This document shows positions 23,797-35,057 of a DNA stretch of 64,000 nt, piece after piece. This DNA comes from Ilyonectria destructans (lineage: Eukaryota > Ascomycota > Sordariomycetes > Hypocreales > Nectriaceae). Where the stretch lies: assembly GCA_020740775.1 (NCBI GenBank), contig JAHEWK010000005.1, forward strand, positions 558,001 through 622,000. Reading direction: 5' to 3'. Position 1 is the stretch's first letter. Every line of letters starts with the position of its first letter. The notes under the pieces were generated by a model. That model was given only the letters and a program-made list of their open reading frames with translations, did no database searches and was not told the origin of the DNA. The translations under genes and the position numbers were made by a program.

Positions 23797-24780
23797 CTAA
23801 AGACGTCCAGGGAAATACCTGCCTCGCTTTCTCGCTTCCGTCGCCCACACGCCATCATGAGCAAAGATAACCTCGACATTGACCAAATCGCCTGGATTTT
23901 CAACGGTATCCCGGATGGCAGAAATTGTCTTCTCCGCCTGGATTTTATCCTTATGGATGCAACAGATCGCACCAGGGTACGCATCGTCGATCCACGTTGC
24001 AATGCCCTTTTCGCCAGTAAAAATCCGTTGATCGTGACATGCATCGCCAGCAAGGTAGACATGCCTCTCGTTATCAAGGCGGCAGAGAAGATTAATATGT
24101 CCGTCAAGATGGCCGGGAGCAGAGATTATGTATACACTCCCGTCGTTGAAGATATCCATTGCTGCCTCGAAATGGCCCTTTCGTTGCCACGGCTTGGCGA
24201 AATAGTGAACGAGTTTCTGAGTCTGAGGCGCAAGGCAATTGACATCCTCATAAGGTGGCGGTGTGCTCGGTAGACCAGTTGAAGCGAGCTCAATGCTTCT
24301 CTTTAGATCTAGCATTCCTATTTCAAAATGGTTGTGACTGCCGACGCCGCTCTGCTTCCCTCCATCGATCAGATCAAGGGCGCCTGGGCCAACAATGTAA
24401 GTTGACTTAGGATAGTCCGACGGCATGCCGACATGGTCCCAGTGAAGGTGACTGAAAATAACCATATCGACATCGTCGGGAGTAAGCCCACCAGATGCGA
24501 GTGACTCCAGAGTGTCGGGCTCGCCGGAAAGCGGTTGGCGTGTCATTGCATGCTTGTAAATGGGCTTCGGATAGCCGTCGAGCTGTCGCCGGATGCCAAG
24601 GTCGAAGACTATTCGCGTTGTCTTTTGGGTCTCAAGGTTTTTGTGCTGAATCAAAAAGGAGAGTGAGGGTACTGTTTTTCGTGCCGAAGGGTCGTCGATT
24701 GGAGTGACAAAGAATCGTTCCGGCAAAGTCAGGTAACCAGCTGAGAGTGCGTGGACAGAGACAGAGCCTTTAGCATGCAT
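23797..24780 (-). CDS. metallo-beta-lactamase-fold hydrolase, lactonase-like
   Basis: Single exon. The start at 24780 (MHAKGSVS) gives 327 aa; an in-frame ATG 93 bases further up would add a tail unlike the family. The dinuclear-metal motif HLHWDH is followed by the His of SAPGHLDGH, the bridging Asp of LAGDACHD and a C-terminal FAHDGV His, so the full ligand set is present. This resembles the AHL-lactonase/fungal lactone- and lactam-hydrolase branch. Cytosolic, no signal peptide. It is divergent from the carboxymuconolactone decarboxylase-like gene, sharing a 433-bp promoter, which hints at co-regulated ring-opening and decarboxylation steps (inference). Confidence 0.9.
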   Translation of the reverse strand: MHAKGSVSVHALSAGYLTLPERFFVTPIDDPSARKTVPSLSFLIQHKNLETQKTTRIVFDLGIRRQLDGYPKPIYKHAMTRQPLSGEPDTLESLASGGLTPDDVDMVIFSHLHWDHVGMPSDYPKSTYIVGPGALDLIDGGKQSGVGSHNHFEIGMLDLKRSIELASTGLPSTPPPYEDVNCLAPQTQKLVHYFAKPWQRKGHFEAAMDIFNDGSVYIISAPGHLDGHINLLCRLDNERHVYLAGDACHDQRIFTGEKGIATWIDDAYPGAICCIHKDKIQAEKTISAIRDTVENPGDLVNVEVIFAHDGVWATEARKRGRYFPGRL

Positions 24781-25213
24781 AGTGTATTGAGATCCGATAT
24801 AGTGAATATTGCACAGGGTGCTATCGAGAAAGTGTCTTGGCCATAGGTGAGGTGAGATAAAATACAATAACACTTAGCGACGTGGATGTATTTCCATTTT
24901 TCTGGGGATATACCATGTAGCCTTCCCCACGGAAGCAGCCGATTTGATTGCTGATTTGAACAATAGATCTCAGATGACGAATGATGCACATTACAGCCAT
25001 GGACTGCTGACTGGTATGCATGTCTTGGCATTGGAGACACTATTTGGGGCTGAATTGGAGAAGAAAATAATAGACCAAACGCCATGGGGCAATATATTTC
25101 TTATCATTGTATAAAAAAGCACTAGCAATAACCATAAACCCCATTTAAGTTGGTAATTAGATAAATAAAAGATCAGCCCAGAAAGTTACCCCATCTATCA
25201 TTATTCCGCCAAG
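24781..25213. promoter_or_regulatory. divergent promoter with GGGGA/TCCCC pair
   Basis: Shared upstream region of the MBL hydrolase (minus) and the CMD-like gene (plus). TGGGGA at 24903-24908 and TCCCCA at 24924-24929 form an inverted pair separated by 15 nt, a plausible site for a C2H2 regulator. Confidence 0.4.
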
Positions 25214-25775
25214 ATGTCAAACGACAGCCACACCGACATGTTCGCCGCCGGTCTCAAGAACCGCCGGGAGGTGGTTGGAAATGCCTACGTCGACGCCGCC
25301 CTACGTAACAGCTCGAGCGAATTCGCTTACCCCGGTCAACAACTCGTTACCGAGTACGATACCCGCAAGCCTGTGTTCTACCACTATTGCTGACATGGAT
25401 GATCAAGGTGGTGCTGGGGGAACGTGTGGTCACGTCCTGGCCTGGAGCGCAAGCAGCGCAGTCTCCTGAGTAGGTCCCGCTCCATCCACGGTCTAGTGCC
25501 CACGGGGTGTTAATACGAGCGTTGTAGACATCGGCATGTTGATTGCATTGAAGAGCTGGCCCGAGTTGGGCATCCACGTCCGTGGTGCTCTGAACAACGG
25601 CCTGAGTGAGGTCGAAATCCGCGAGGCTGTCCTCCAAGCCACCATCTACTGCGGAGTACCCGCGGGTGTGGAGGCTATGAAAGTAGCTGAGAAGACCATT
25701 AATGATATGGTTCAGAAGGGTGAACACAAGAGGGAGCTTGCGGAGGTATCGCCAGAGGCCAAGACGGGAGTGTAA
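25214..25775 (+). CDS. carboxymuconolactone decarboxylase-like protein
   Basis: Three exons (25214-25353, 25408-25469, 25528-25775) give 149 aa; the middle exon is only 62 nt. It is an AhpD/CMD-fold protein of the gamma-CMD type: [17 protein letters not shown] at the N-terminus, [13 protein letters not shown] across the second junction, the helix with [20 protein letters not shown], and [16 protein letters not shown]. Family roles include decarboxylation of 4-carboxymuconolactone in aromatic breakdown; many fungal cluster members are uncharacterised. It is usually a small oligomeric cytosolic protein. Reading without splicing gives stops, and the spliced frame restores the whole family profile. 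Confidence 0.9.
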
Positions 25776-26548
25776 TGGTATATGCAACAAAACAGGCCAG
25801 ATAGTAATGTATCCTTCTCCTGGGAGCTGAATCCGACTTTAATCCAATTCCAACTGTGTGCTCCGCGTAAGTCGCTCAGCAAATTGAAACCCCAAACTTC
25901 AGGGTAAAAGTTCATCTCAGAGGTACCCCTGTGCTCGGTTATTACCGACGTGTTGAATGTCCAAGACTGGCTACACCTCGATCCACAGTAGCTTGGTATG
26001 TGAATCTTTACCCAATAATGGGTTACTAAGGGGGCTTCAAAGGAGGCCCACCTAGTAAACAGATGGGGTACAAAATGGGGGAGAAATAACTTGGTTGGCT
26101 TTCGATCCTAGCCTCTGGTACGCGAACAGTTTTCCAGCCCACCGTCACCACCGCCACCAGTATCCTCTACGGACTCTCCATCTCGGTCTAAGTTGTCATC
26201 TCCGCGTTTTGTCTGTCCACACGACCCATCTACACTGCCCACGGGGATCTCGCTTCTCCGCATTCTCCCCACGATCTTCTCTAGCCTCGAAGAACTCCAA
26301 GCCAAGAGCGCCATAGCCCCGGATTTTCTCCCCCATTGCAAGGATCACCTACCTACCCTCTTGGAATAATGTGCGGGGAACGGCCTTTGAGGTCAGAGAT
26401 CGGATGAGTTCTACCTAGTTATTTACGGCTAGCCTTGGTATTATTTACTCAACACTAATAATAATATAAACCAAGTCTCATGCTCTTCGTGGGCTTACCC
26501 AAGTTTCTGCATCCTCAATTTGCCCATTGTGAGAGTGTCTCAGCAGCA
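25776..26548. other. intergenic region with a coding-like remnant
   Basis: Between the CMD-like gene and the sugar carrier. Around 26100-26370 two plus-strand frames read like protein for 25-85 codons without a usable start, which suggests decayed coding sequence. GGGGTA and GGGGGA motifs occur at about 26065-26085. Confidence 0.3.
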
Positions 26549-28297
26549 ATGGCTAACGCAAATACACGATACAACTTCTTGGTGATTTTCTTTGTTGCTC
26601 TAGGGTCCTTTACATATGGCTTCAATTCTGCAATCAGTGGCTCCGTTCTGGGCCTCTCATCTTTCTTAAACTACTTCCAGCTCAGCACCACCGGCCCAAA
26701 TGCTACGAAAGGCAACCATCTGATCGGAGGTGAGATATTCACAGCCCAAAAAAAAACCCTTTTTCATCGAGAGAGAGCCGAATATTAACCTCATTCTGTT
26801 CAAATAGCCAACAATGGCCTCTTCGCAGGTGGTGGAATTATTGGGTGCCTCCTCGTTCCGTGGCTCCTTGATGCCGCTGGACGTCGCGCCGCTATCCAAA
26901 TCACAGCTCTCCTCTGTGTCGCTTCTGCCATTCTTCAGGCCGGATCTGTCCACATTGGCATGCTCCTGGTTGGCCGCTTCTTGAATGGTATTGGCGTTGG
27001 CATGATAGACGTTGCTGTGCCAATCTACCAGTCGGAAATTTCGCCTGCCAAAGTCAGAGGCCGCATGGTTGGCTCACACGGCTTCCTCGTTGTTGTTGGC
27101 TATGTAAGTCCCACTCTGCATTTCTTTTACTACAAGTAAGCCCTCATTCTGATACGCTTGGTGCACTAGGCCTTGGCTGGATGGGCTGGTTACGGATGCT
27201 TCTTCATCACCAAGGAAGCGCTCCAATGGCGTCTATGCCTCGCGTTCCAGATTGTGGCACCAATGCTTCTCCTGGCTGGTTCTCCCTGGATGCCAGAATC
27301 ACCCAGATGGCTTTGCAAAATGGGCAGAACCGAAGCGGCGCGTCAAGTACTCGAGAACCTCCACCCAGATGGTCAACATGAAGGCAATTCATTTGCCGAG
27401 AATGAGCTCCAGCAGATTTGCACGCAACTCGAGATTGAAACGCATGGAGCCACTTCCACTGGATGGCGGCACGCTTTCTCTCAAAAGTCTTTCCGCAAGA
27501 GGCTTCTTTACGGTTTTTTCGTCCAGTAAGCACCACATGGAATATGACAGAGGAAATTGCTTATCAACATAAACAGGTGTATCGCTCAATCAACTGGAGT
27601 TTTGGTTGTGAACAACTACCAGATCCTCCTCTACGATGGTCTGGGCCTGCGGGGATCGATCTCCCTCCTCCTCTACGCCTGCTACAACTCACTTGCAGCA
27701 TTCATGAACTTTGTAAACAGTTTAATCCTGGACCGCTGGGGACGAATTCGCATCATGGTCATTGGACTAATTGGCTGCTCGCTATCACTCTCGGGGTTCA
27801 CCGCCATGGTCGCCGAGTTCGTCGGCACAAATAACAAGGTTGGCAACGGATTAGGGGTCTTCTTCTTGTACCTCTTTGTCTTTTTCTACGGCGGTAGCAT
27901 GGATGCTTCGTCGTATGTCTACTGCGCCGAGATCTTCCCGACGTCAATTCGTGCCCATGGCGTCGGCCTGAGCGTGTCCGGACTATTCATCATGACACTC
28001 ATCTACACGCAGACTGCCCCAACAGCATTTGAGAATGTCGGATGGAAGTACTATCTCATCTTCATTATTCTTCCTTGGATTGGTGCATTTATCATGGGCA
28101 AATACTTTCCCGAAACAGCTGGGCTGTCGCTAGAGGAGATTGCGGTTCTGTTTGGGGATGAAGCTGCCCCTAACGTCGCCAGAACTGGAGACAGTAAGAC
28201 GTCAGCTGGACACGAGGTGTTCAATGATACGCATTCTTCATTGACCACCAAAGCACGAGACACTGATACAGAACACGCCGAGATGGTCGGGTTGTAA
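26549..28297 (+). CDS. MFS sugar transporter
   Basis: Four exons (26549-26729, 26808-27103, 27170-27525, 27577-28297), 517 aa. Sugar-porter signatures: GRFLNGIGVGMIDVAVPIYQ in helix 4 with the following EISPAKVRGRMVG loop, PESPRWLCKMGR after helix 6, and YCAEIFPTSIRAHGVG near helix 10. Twelve membrane helices expected, with a cytosolic C-tail of about 50 polar residues. Family role: uptake of hexoses, quinate or related polyols/acids with protons. The start at 26549 (MANANTRYNF) is chosen because the upstream in-frame ATG at 26480 adds non-conserved sequence. It is likely the uptake system of the cluster. Confidence 0.92.
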
Positions 28298-28817
28298 AGG
28301 GGACATTATTCTAGGAGAGCTGTTGTATCGTTGACGTTAACAGACCTTGCAGACCACAGCCAATTGTATTTTTGGATAAATCATTGGGCTTGAGGTTTGG
28401 AGCTGATAGGAGAACATATCAATTGTGATAGGAATACTCACTTCTTCCAAATAAAACGCTTTCCTTTATCTCCCTTTCATTTCTCCAAACTGCAGTATAA
28501 TCCAGTCATCATCAACTAGCGTAGGTTATCCACGGATTACCCACCCGTGATGGGGAAGAAATCCCCAAAGACTACGTAACGCAAAAGATCCCCCTCCCCC
28601 ACATTTAAGCTCGATTTCATTTTGCCCATCAACATATCTACTTCAGCTTCCATCTGTATATGGGATCATTGGAGGAGCCTTGCCCGTATGACCCAAGCGA
28701 ATGAAGAGAAGCTAGATCCCAAGCCTATCTCAGATACTTAACCGCCTACGTACCGCATTAAGTCCTGCAACCGCCAATTCTGTCACCTCCAATCCAAAAA
28801 AAACATTTCATATAAAA
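28298..28817. promoter_or_regulatory. promoter with TGGGGA-N5-TCCCCA palindrome
   Basis: 520 bases upstream of the alcohol dehydrogenase. A perfect 6-bp inverted repeat TGGGGA-N5-TCCCCA lies at 28551-28567, and C-rich runs follow at about 28590-28602. Confidence 0.45.
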
Positions 28818-29942
28818 ATGGCAAATCTGGTTGCGTCATCGTCAACAATGCTGGCTGCTGTGGTGGAACGGTTTGGCGAGCCGTATGCGATGAAGCAGGT
28901 CCCACGCCCATCGCCACCGGAAGGCCACGACATCCTCATCAGAGTCCTTGCGGCATCATACTGTCATACCGACTCCGTCTTCGCAGCTGGCGGCTTGTCA
29001 CAGGAGTTACCACGCGTCGGATGCCACGAGTTTGCCGGTGAAGTGATTGCATTCGGCCCCGAAGTGACAAGCCATCGAGGCATCGAGCTTGGGGTTCGAG
29101 TTGGCGTTCCAGGACGTGCCTACCATCCCTGCGGTACCTGCTACGAGTGTACTCATCCCGGTCAAGACGATATGGGTTATTCCCCATATTGCCCTCACGC
29201 TGGCAACTTGGGCTTGACGCGAGACGGCGGCTTCCAGGAGTACTGCCTCGTCGACAGTCGTCAGGTCGCTCCCCTCCCAGAAGGCCTATCCGCCACACAG
29301 GCTGCACCGCTGATGTGCGCGGGACTGACAATATGGGCGGCTTTACAACATGAAAAGGTCCGGAATGCAAGACGAGTGGGAATTATAGGAGCTGGAGGAG
29401 GGCTGGGGCATCTTGGGGTGCAATTCGCCGCACACCTAGGCAAAGAAGTGGTCGCCATCGATACAAATGACCAGTCGCTTGAGCTTCTAAACCGCATCAA
29501 GCACGACCTAGACTCTTCGGCGCCCCGCGTGCACATCGCAGACGCCCGTAGCATGGGCATAGATGCCATGCGAGTCATGGGCCAAGACTCTACTGGAGCA
29601 CCATCGACCGAGGTCGGACTCGACGCCGTCATTCTGCTACCCGAATCACAAAGAGCGTTCGACATGGGCATGAAATTACTGAGAAACCACGGCGTCATGG
29701 TTGTTGTGAGCTTTCCCAAGGATAAACTAGCCGTCAGCGCCCACGACCTCGTGTTTCGCGACATCAGCTTGGTTGGGAGCTTGGTGGGCAGGAATCATCA
29801 GCTAAAAGAAATGCTCGACTTTGTCATACGGCACAAGGTCTCGGCCGAGGTCAGGACGTTTCCGTTTGCTCAGCTCAACCAGTTGGTTATACAGAGTCAC
29901 CAAGGGTTGGGGGGGAAACTTGTAATTGACATGACGCAATAG
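28818..29942 (+). CDS. zinc-dependent alcohol dehydrogenase (MDR, ADH class)
   Basis: Intronless, 374 aa. Catalytic-zinc ligands are visible at C49-H50 (SYCHTD), H70-E71 (GCHEFAG) and C167 (PLMCAGLT). Structural-zinc Cys are C105, C108, C111 and C125; the last is spaced 13 residues from C111 instead of the usual 7, so that lobe is enlarged. The Rossmann region reads GIIGAGGGLGHLGVQFA. Family role: NAD(P)-dependent interconversion of alcohols and aldehydes/ketones in the cytosol. It is convergent with the C2H2 regulator (155 bp between stops). Confidence 0.92.
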   Translation: MANLVASSSTMLAAVVERFGEPYAMKQVPRPSPPEGHDILIRVLAASYCHTDSVFAAGGLSQELPRVGCHEFAGEVIAFGPEVTSHRGIELGVRVGVPGRAYHPCGTCYECTHPGQDDMGYSPYCPHAGNLGLTRDGGFQEYCLVDSRQVAPLPEGLSATQAAPLMCAGLTIWAALQHEKVRNARRVGIIGAGGGLGHLGVQFAAHLGKEVVAIDTNDQSLELLNRIKHDLDSSAPRVHIADARSMGIDAMRVMGQDSTGAPSTEVGLDAVILLPESQRAFDMGMKLLRNHGVMVVVSFPKDKLAVSAHDLVFRDISLVGSLVGRNHQLKEMLDFVIRHKVSAEVRTFPFAQLNQLVIQSHQGLGGKLVIDMTQ

Positions 29943-30096
29943 TTGCTAGGTGTCAATTGAATACAGGTCATGCCCGTCCCTGAGAAGCATCCCGACTTGT
30001 TGTTGCAATAATAATACAGGACGATAGACAGACACAGCTATATAGCGGCCTCGCCCCGTTAACGGCTGAAGCCTTAGCCACACGCAATATCCTCCC

Positions 30097-32739
30097 TCAT
30101 TCTCGATCAAGGACATCCGCCACAATGGACAGCCCTGCGCCAATCATATGCACAAGTTCAAAGACCTGGAATCCTTTGAACGTCTCTGCCCAGATGCGTA
30201 TAGTGGATGCGGCCAGTCTTTGAATCCGATGTGCATGACCCTGGCTAGCATCTAGACCTTCAGTCCATTCCGTCTCCCGCACGAGGCTCACTACCATGTT
30301 GACGAGCTTTTGCTCGTCTGGACGCAGCGAGTGTATCCCAGAAACCTCAACATCAGCAGCAAGTGCTCGCAGCCAGTGAGTGAGCAGAAAGGCGCATTCC
30401 AAGTTGCAAAGAGAGTGTTGAAAGCTCCAGTTGAGTGTCTGTGTGCGGGCTACAAACGCTATGCCGACGCGGACCGGAATACTGAGAGCGTGAATGCATT
30501 GCAAGACGGCGCGGTCCAAATGGGGCGATCGGTTGCAGACGTGGACTTGAGCATTAGTGAATGCTTGGGCAATATCCATCGGGTCGCGAGTTACCAGTTG
30601 GCGGCCTGGGCCTGTGTTTGCGTTGAGCCGGATATATACCAAGCGAAGAAGAGCTGTTGAGTTGAATCCTAGAGGGCCCTTTGGGGACGATGGATCCAAC
30701 GTCGACTCGTGAGTTGCCTCCCAGGATTCCTGCCATGCTCGCAGTGAGGCCTCCATGTTTTTTACCACGTCCATACTGAGTGAGGTCGTAGAATCTGGGA
30801 GGCAGCTGGCGGCATTGCGTACAAAGAAAATCTGCTGCAAGAGGCCGTGGATCAGGGTGTAGTTGCCGAAGGCAGAAATGGGTCCCTCATGATGGATCGC
30901 AGCTCCAGAGAGCAGCTGGTCCAAGACCTTTTGGAATGACCGCTTTTTCAGCGACTCGGCTGCAGTCGTGTGTTTCCAGATCTCGGCGTTTGGAGCCTGC
31001 CACTCTGATGCGCATGCGGGCAAGTTGATGCGGACTTCTTGATTCGAGACCATCGGAGGCACATTAAATGCCACGCTTTGCAAGTTGAACAAAATGTAAG
31101 CCACAAAGAGCGTGCGACGTCGCTCCTCGCGAAGGACCCAAGTGTCCCAGCATGTCTCACTCGGATTCGTTTCCTCGGAGGAACTAATTCCAAACTCACG
31201 AACCAGCATGCTAACTTGTCCAGACATGGCCAGACCATCTCTCACGAGCGCTCGGTCACCCCATGAAGTCAGAGCCATGAGAACAGTCAGACCCTGGAGC
31301 AGCCGCAGGCCCTTGCGTCCCTGAGACACCACTGGGGATGCAACATCTTGCGGGCTGTGGGAGGCCTGGCTTCCAAACACACCAGGTCCTTTGTGAGGGT
31401 TCGCAAACCCGGCATACCCGGGAGACGTGCTAGTGAGGCGAGAGAAGGCCTCTTGGTCGATCTGGTCCAGCTTCCAGTTGATGAGGGCCTTTGCGACGCG
31501 GTAAATCTCAAATCCCTTGGCATGCTCAAAGCGATACAAGGCACCTACAGCTGCGAGAGCCAGTAGCAACTCGAGGCCTAGGCTTTCCACTGAAAGAGAC
31601 GCGGTATGAAGGAATGGCATGTGCGCGTGGAATCCTCTGAAATAGCCTTCGAGGTACCGAGAGAGTGTTTGTCGCGACGGGAAGACAAACGACGAGGGAA
31701 TAATGTTGTTATAGGTAGATATCTCCTGGGATAGCTTTTGGTACTCATCCAACGATATCCTCCAGGGACAGATTACTGCGTGGTGCGCGGCCACAGTGAA
31801 TGATTGGTAGCCAGAGCCGGTTTCGGTGTTGGGAATTTGTGTTGGTTCCAGCGACGGCAGCCGGGACGCGGCCAAGTGAGACTGCGCTGGGCCACTTGCT
31901 GATACTGGAGGGACCGGCTGCTCTATGTACATTACTGGGTTGTGCTCCGTTGGTACGGCTCCAGCCATGAGGTTCACGGGAGGCAAGATGGCATATTGCT
32001 GCGATATGTCCACAAGAGAGAGATCAGAGTCGAAGAAGTTTGCGGGGAGGGGCTGGTCGTCGGTAGGGAAATCGTTCCACAAGAATGCAAACTCCTCTGC
32101 CCCTTCCATAGTGCCCAACAAGAGATCCGGGGCTGCAGACAACTCGAATGCTTGGGTGGTTCCAGCGATAGTCTCTGGGTAAAACTGCTCCGTTGGCGGG
32201 CGGCTCGCGTGGCGCTGAGCATCCTCCTCTTCTCTGATCTGGCTCTCGGCTTCGTGTGGCGAGTCTCGGTCATTTTCATTAATCTCTACCGGTGTTCGGT
32301 CACTGGCGGGTGCATTCTGCGGCTCGGGTTGCGCGATGGCCGACTCGAGCGACACGTGTGATGGCGCGTCCGAGACGTCGTCGGACGCGATAGTATCACC
32401 CTCATCTTCTCCTTGTTGGTGGTGCTGGCGATGGTGACGGGTCAAGAGATCTCTACAGGACAAATACGACGCCCCAGTCAGTCTCAGTCAGATCCGCGGC
32501 AATAAAGCCAATTGACTTACTGTCGCGAAAACCTGTGCCCGCACCTACACGCAAAAGGTTTCTCGTGAGTGTCTACGCATAAACAGGTCCGACCGTTAGT
32601 TTGTCAACAGGACGGGAAACGAGGCACGGCACTTACGAATGCGTTCGTGTCGTTGCAAATGTTCCAGGCGCTTGAACTGCTTGTGACAGAACTTGCACGG
32701 TGCTACCTGGACGCGAGGACGGCCTCTCACCATTGGCAT
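30097..32739 (-). CDS. C2H2 zinc-finger transcription factor with Fungal_trans domain
   Basis: Three exons (32739-32637, 32572-32521, 32452-30097) give 836 aa. Two C2H2 fingers are split by introns: CKFCHKQFKRLEHLQRH in exon 1, then CRCGHRFSR across exon 2 and LLTRHHRQHH in exon 3, the tandem form seen in Msn2/AmdX-like regulators that bind C4/G4 boxes. An acidic disordered linker runs to about residue 280. The Fungal_trans helical domain follows (starting around TLSRYLEGYFRGFHAHMPF). It lies in the cluster beside a dehydrogenase and an MBL gene, and is closely similar in layout to the interrupted regulator at 51060. Probable nuclear cluster regulator. Confidence 0.92.
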
Positions 32740-33677
32740 ATGAAGCGATATGCGGGCATCAAGTAGGTAGAGAGAGATTAGGACGAATAATGCGCTCTAG
32801 CAAAGCGACAGTGACGGTGGTTGTGGGAAACTCAGTCAACCTCGGGAGAGAAGATGGCGTCTCCCCGCTCGCTCACGTGTTTACAGCATCTCAAGGGCCG
32901 TCATTGTTACTTTACTCTTCAGATTTGCGTTCGTGATGGCTGCCAACTTCATTCCGGTTTCAAATCCTCCACAACGATGTACTGTATCTAAGGACTAATA
33001 TTTTAGATACACAATATTGATGCCTTTGGTGACATCAACATTGATCATTGATCTCGTCTTGTACAAACCTCGCACTCGTGGCAAGCGGTATAGGGTAGTT
33101 ATCAACGTCATGCATGCATCTGGACTGGACGACAAGCCCAAATAGGCATAATGTCGCCCAAGAGCCAGGGCCTAGCGATGCCATTGAGTCCCATGATTGG
33201 TGTGTAGCGGGCCGAGACTTTAACTAGCTGATGTCTTCAAGGTGGACCAAGTCTTTTCTTCTCCAATTACCAAGCAATTGACACATGTGAGCAGTACGTC
33301 GTCAATTTCTACCCCAACGATTTATAATCACAATCAGCTAGGTTATGTCCCCTAGCAAAGCATCCTACTGTAGACATTCAATGAAAGCTCTATTCCCTTT
33401 TTGGTTCGCGGCAATCCGTTCAAGTGCTGTCAGACAATTTGTTGGTTCTGGTGCATCGGTAGACCCGTGAACTCGGGATCTGTAGATTGCGGGGAAGCAT
33501 TTCTCCCCCACCCATTTTCCTCCATTGAGTCAAGATGGGGGCTGCTGCTCGTCTTTATAGGTCCAGGGCAGATGCGACTGTGCAGCCAGCTAGACGAAAA
33601 CCCCAAGAGCACCTTGTCTAAGTGAAACAGCTGCGACTCGAACTGTAGCCAATATACCCTGGCAAGCACAGAAGAAC
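32740..33677. promoter_or_regulatory. divergent promoter with GGGGA-N8-TCCCC
   Basis: 938 bases between the C2H2 regulator (minus) and the second dehydrogenase (plus). GGGGA at 33491-33495 faces TCCCC at 33504-33508. No gene seen. Confidence 0.45.
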
Positions 33678-34856
33678 ATGGCGTCAGAAAACTCAATGAG
33701 AGCCGTCATCTTCAAGGAGGTAGGCCGGGTAGCTGTGGAAGATCGCAAGCTTCCTGTCATCCAGGACCCTCGCGATGCCATCGTCAAGGTGAGCGTTGCA
33801 GCCCTCTGCGGAAGCGATCTCCATTGGTATCGCGGGCACCAAAAGATTCCCACCGGGTTCATCCCAGGCCATGAATTCGCCGGCGTGGTCCATGAAATAG
33901 GGAGCCAAGTTACTGGCTTCAATGTTGGTGATGCCGTTGTGGTATGTATCCCTGGCGCCTGGACACGGTACCGACTAAATCCGATTCTCACAGGCAACTT
34001 TCACGACACAATGCGGAGATTGCTTTTATTGTAAGAAGAAGCAAACTAGCAGATGCGCGAATAGTTTTCTGTTTGGTAAGAAACTCGCAGTCATTTAATG
34101 TACATTGTGAAAGCCAATCTGATGACCATACCCTTAGGAAACAGCGCTGGAGCGACAAGCATAGATGGAGGCCAGGCAGAATACGTTCGAGTGCCGTTTG
34201 CCAGTTCAACCCTTGTCCATCAACCAGCCTCGCTTCCGGACAAGATGCTAGTTCTAATGGGCGACATCTTCCCAACCGGATACTTCTGCGCTTCCCGATT
34301 CCTCAAGTCTCTTCCCAGGGACGAGGCTAAATCCTTTTGCACTGTCGTCGTTGGATGTGGCCCAGTCGGAATCTGCGCCATCGCAGCCGCTGCCCAGTGG
34401 TGCGATAACATCTTTGCCGTTGACATGGTGCCAGAACGCCTTGCGGAGGCTGAGAAACTTGGGGCCAAGCCGCTGTTGCTCACAGATAACCCGACCGCAA
34501 AGGTTCTGGCAGCAACAGAGGGCCGCGGTGCTGATGTAGTGCTAGAAGTCGTTGGGACTGCTGCCGCCATGCAACTCTGCGTGGATATGGTGCGCCCGTT
34601 TGGCAGCATCAGCAGCGTGGGAGTGCAGACCGAAGAACTTTCATTCCATGGTCCGACTTTGTACGCCAAAAATGTCACCATTGCCTGGGGCCGCTGCCCG
34701 GTCCGTGGAATTTTCGAGGAGGCTCTCGATTGCTTGATTCGGGTTCAGGATAAGGTTGGTTTCCTGTGTGAATGCCACATGAAGCTTGAGCAGGCCCCTG
34801 AGGCTTATGAGCTTTTCAATGCTCGTAAGGTCCACAAAGTGTTGTTAACTCTGTGA
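33678..34856 (+). CDS. zinc-binding dehydrogenase (MDR family)
   Basis: Three exons (33678-33941, 33994-34075, 34138-34856) give 354 aa. The catalytic-zinc region reads ALCGSDLHWYRG and IPGHEFAG. The four structural-zinc Cys lie in the short middle exon (CGDCFYCKKKQTSRC). The nucleotide site is VVVGCGPVGICAIAAA. The family includes glutathione-dependent formaldehyde dehydrogenase-like and sorbitol/threonine dehydrogenase-like enzymes; the substrate is not deducible. It shares a divergent promoter with the cluster C2H2 regulator. Confidence 0.9.
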
Positions 34857-35057
34857 AGAGTGGGATTTTTGACGGGCGGGATAGGGTGAGGGGCATGAAT
34901 GGAAAGCTGTCGAGGGTTATCAGGGTCTCGGTCAGCTAGCACACAAGTGTAGAGCAAATGCAGAGTGATTGTTGTCCATTCAACTCAACTATAGTTTCCT
35001 ACATGCTGCTATCTGTGTCTTGTAAATAATGGCGGGAATTACTGTGCAAAGTGGATG

